A program made the position numbers and the translations under genes. A stretch of 64,000 nucleotides of DNA, taken from NCBI GenBank assembly GCA_002471825.1, contig DKQS01000002.1:103947-167946 (forward strand). The letters run 5' to 3'. How positions within the stretch are numbered: the stretch's first letter is position 1; the number at the start of each line of letters is the position of its first letter. The DNA comes from Flavobacteriaceae bacterium UBA7302 (GTDB lineage Bacteria; Bacteroidota; Bacteroidia; Flavobacteriales; Flavobacteriaceae). Below are positions 62,607 through 64,000 of this stretch, one piece after another. A model generated the notes under the pieces. The model had not been told where the DNA came from. It saw only the letters and a program-made list of their open reading frames with translations, and searched no databases.

Positions 62607-62636
62607 AAAGCACCATATAATTGGTGCTTTTTTTTT
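62607..62636 (+). terminator. Intrinsic terminator of rpsU
   Basis: Perfect 9-bp stem (AAAGCACCA at 62607-62615, TGGTGCTTT at 62622-62630), 6-nt loop, then six more T. It ends the rpsU transcript before the recombinase gene. Confidence 0.92.
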
Positions 62637-62666
62637 ACCTTAACATCAAGAAATTGATTCCACCCG

Positions 62667-63545
62667 ATGCTCGAAAAGTTTTTTGACTACTTAACGCATG
62701 AGCGCAAGTACGCAGCTCATACCATCACTTCTTACAAGAATGATCTGCAGGGCTTCGAAAAATTTATCAAAGAAGAATTCGACTTAGACGACTTGTCACA
62801 GGTACATTATTCATTCATCCGTAATTGGATTCTTCAATTGTCTAAAAATGGATTATCCAATCTTTCAATCAATCGAAAAATAAGTTCCTTAAAGACCTTT
62901 TATAAGTTTTTGCAAAAGGTGGGATCCATAGATAAAAATCCGTTGGTGGGACACAAGTCCTTGAAGGTCCAAAAGAAGATACAAGTTCCCTTTTCCAGAA
63001 AAGAAATCCAGGAGGTTATTGATGGTTTGGATGGTGATGATTTTGAATCCCTTCGAAACAAAGCCATGATTGAGGTTTTTTACTCCACAGGAATTCGTCG
63101 CGCCGAGTTGATTGGTATCAAACTAAGCGATGTGAATTTAGAAGATAAAACCATTCGCATCTTGGGTAAGAGAAACAAAGAACGATTTGTGCCCTTATTA
63201 AATTCGGTAGAAAAATCCTTGAGTGATTATTTGAAAGTCCGAGACACTGTTGCGAAAGACAAGCATTTATTCGTAACGGCCAAGGGTAATAAAATATATG
63301 AAACTCTTGTTTACAGAGTTATAAATTCGTACTTTAGTTTGGCGTCCTCGAAGCAAAAAAAGAGTCCACACATATTAAGGCACTCTTTTGCAACACATCT
63401 ACTTAATGAGGGAGCAAATTTAAATTCGGTTAAAGAATTACTAGGACATTCTAGTTTAGCCTCCACTCAAGTCTATACTAAGAATAGTCTTGAGACTCTA
63501 AAACAAATGTATAACCAAGCTCATCCTAGGAGCAACAAAAACTGA
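62667..63545 (+). CDS. Tyrosine recombinase XerC/XerD
   Basis: Site-specific recombinase that resolves chromosome dimers, 292 residues. The N-terminal SAM-like core-binding domain is at about 1-85. The catalytic domain has STGIRRAELIGI (Arg), HILRHSFATHLL (His-x2-Arg), LLGHSS (His) and the nucleophile Tyr in STQVYTKNS. XerC and XerD cannot be separated from this alone. The position between rpsU and hpf is usual in Bacteroidota and argues for a housekeeping enzyme rather than a mobile-element integrase. No dif-like site was recognised. Confidence 0.92.
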   Translation: MLEKFFDYLTHERKYAAHTITSYKNDLQGFEKFIKEEFDLDDLSQVHYSFIRNWILQLSKNGLSNLSINRKISSLKTFYKFLQKVGSIDKNPLVGHKSLKVQKKIQVPFSRKEIQEVIDGLDGDDFESLRNKAMIEVFYSTGIRRAELIGIKLSDVNLEDKTIRILGKRNKERFVPLLNSVEKSLSDYLKVRDTVAKDKHLFVTAKGNKIYETLVYRVINSYFSLASSKQKKSPHILRHSFATHLLNEGANLNSVKELLGHSSLASTQVYTKNSLETLKQMYNQAHPRSNKN

Positions 63546-63551
63546 TAACTT

Positions 63552-63848
63552 ATGAAGGTATCTACGCAATCCATCAACTTTAATGCTGATCGTAAATTAA
63601 TCGTATTCATTGAAAAAAAACTGAGTGCGCTTACAAAATTTCACGATAAAATAATTGGAGCTGAAGTCTTTTTAAAAGTTCAAAACACAAGCGATAAAGA
63701 GAACAAAGTAACCGAGGTTAAAGTGAATATTCCGGGCAACGAATTGATGGTGAAACGAGAAACACGCACTTTTGAAGAAGGAATTAGTTTGGCGTCGGAA
63801 TCCTTGAAAAGACAATTAAAGAGAACCAAAGAAAAACAACGCGTTTAA
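63552..63848 (+). CDS. Ribosome hibernation-promoting factor (short HPF/RaiA family)
   Basis: Small ribosome-associated protein of 98 residues that binds the 30S decoding region in stationary phase and prevents translation. The beta-alpha-beta-beta-beta-alpha pattern with INFNADRKLIVFIEKKLSAL at the start and SLKRQLKRTKEKQRV at the end fits the family. It has no long C-terminal dimerisation domain, so it is the short form. It starts 6 bp after the xer gene; tRNA genes follow. Confidence 0.9.
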   Translation: MKVSTQSINFNADRKLIVFIEKKLSALTKFHDKIIGAEVFLKVQNTSDKENKVTEVKVNIPGNELMVKRETRTFEEGISLASESLKRQLKRTKEKQRV

Positions 63849-63909
63849 ATATGTCTTTTTTTACCTCAAAAAATATTTAAAAAAAACTTTAAATAATAAA
63901 AAAACTTTT

Positions 63910-63917
63910 TACATTTG
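63910..63917 (+). promoter_or_regulatory. -7 element of the tRNA operon
   Basis: TACATTTG is an exact TAnnTTTG, 39 nt before tRNA-Thr. Upstream is a very AT-rich tract with an 8-bp dyad (TATTTAAA at 63874-63881, TTTAAATA at 63888-63895) where the -33 and an UP-like element would be. Confidence 0.6.
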
Positions 63918-63918
63918 C

Positions 63919-63940
63919 AATCCGTTAGAAATAGCGGATT
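63919..63940 (+). other. Leader hairpin with GAAA tetraloop upstream of tRNA-Thr
   Basis: AATCCGTTA (63919-63927), GAAA (63928-63931), TAGCGGATT (63932-63940). As RNA the arms form nine pairs, one of them U-G, closed by a GNRA-type tetraloop. It starts at or near the expected transcription start and ends 16 nt before the tRNA. Confidence 0.6.
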
Positions 63941-63956
63941 GTTTATGTTTAAACAG

Positions 63957-64000
63957 GCCGATATAGCTCAGCTGGCTAGAGCAGCTGATTTGTAATCAGC
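63957..64000 (+). tRNA. tRNA-Thr (UGU), cut by window end
   Basis: The 5' half of a tRNA: acceptor arm GCCGATA, D arm GCTC..GAGC, and anticodon stem GCTGA/TCAGC around loop TTTGTAA, giving anticodon TGT. The variable, T and acceptor 3' parts lie beyond the window. In related genomes this position starts a tRNA-Thr/Tyr/Gly/Thr-tuf cluster; that continuation is inferred. Confidence 0.93.

Noticed and set aside
62667..63545. Recombinase as a mobile-element integrase
   Set aside because: No attachment repeats, cargo or phage genes are near, and the rpsU-xer-hpf-tRNA order is the usual housekeeping context.
1..64000. CRISPR arrays, insertion sequences, defence islands, integrons
   Set aside because: No spaced repeats, transposase or known defence gene was seen on either strand.

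Overview
The window is ordinary chromosome from a member of the Flavobacteriia (Bacteroidota). Support comes from T9SS type A sorting domains on two secreted enzymes, repeated TAnnTTTG-type -7 promoter elements, an almost complete absence of Shine-Dalgarno sequences except a very strong one at rpsU, a fused branched-chain 2-oxoacid dehydrogenase E1, families largely confined to this phylum (DUF4834, DUF5683, DUF6122), and the order rpsU-xer-hpf-tRNA-Thr. The DNA is AT-rich and densely coded. No gene-free stretch exceeds about 200 bases. I see no insertion sequence, prophage, CRISPR array, integron or rRNA.

Layout. 1-6.2 kb: a minus-strand marR-fadN-fadA-fadE beta-oxidation operon with two copies of a 17-bp operator-like repeat at its promoter. 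6.2-12.1 kb, plus strand: a secreted GH16 glucanase, then an ABC-2 exporter, a small MscS channel and a sigma-54 response regulator in one tight run. 12.1-16 kb, minus strand: katG, an adenosine-deaminase-like amidohydrolase and a DUF985 cupin. 16-21.2 kb, plus strand: PPK2 kinase, DEDDh exonuclease, a small unknown protein and a GH3/serine-hydrolase fusion. 21.2-26.7 kb, minus strand: acyltransferase, BASS transporter, DUF4159, rsmE, GNAT-like protein and an outer-membrane barrel. 26.9-33.5 kb, plus strand: DUF4834, a YfhO membrane protein, two GT-B glycosyltransferases and a flippase, together a small cell-surface glycan module. 33.5-39.8 kb, minus strand: parA-parB-DUF5683-dapB-lepB-wbqC, ending in a Crp-like gene broken by an in-frame stop and then DUF6122. 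40-56.3 kb: mostly minus-strand enzymes (pepD, nitroreductase, a metzincin-type protease, BCKDH E1, an M1-like protein with an outer-membrane barrel, a secreted nuclease-like phosphatase, a LOG-family protein, uvrA), with DUF2851 on the plus strand. 56.4-64 kb, plus strand: PspC, K+ channel, RmlD-like reductase, AGCS symporter, HhH protein, acyl-CoA dehydrogenase, rpsU, xerC/D, hpf and the first part of tRNA-Thr(UGU).

How it works together. Fatty acids are degraded by FadN/FadA/FadE under the adjacent MarR. A second acyl-CoA dehydrogenase and BCKDH E1 fit branched-chain amino-acid and acyl-CoA breakdown. GH16, GH3, the metalloprotease and the nuclease-like protein point to use of external polymers or turnover of the envelope. 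Chromosome segregation (parAB), the signal peptidase and lysine/peptidoglycan precursor synthesis (dapB) share one housekeeping operon.

I found no convincing new multi-gene system. The points most worth checking are: a glycosyltransferase whose conserved N-terminus can only begin at a CTG codon overlapping the upstream stop; the Crp-family gene with a single nonsense codon; the paired palindromic operators at marR; a sigma-54 activator without a DNA-binding domain; an M1-peptidase-like protein without zinc ligands fused to a barrel; and the rpsU Shine-Dalgarno.
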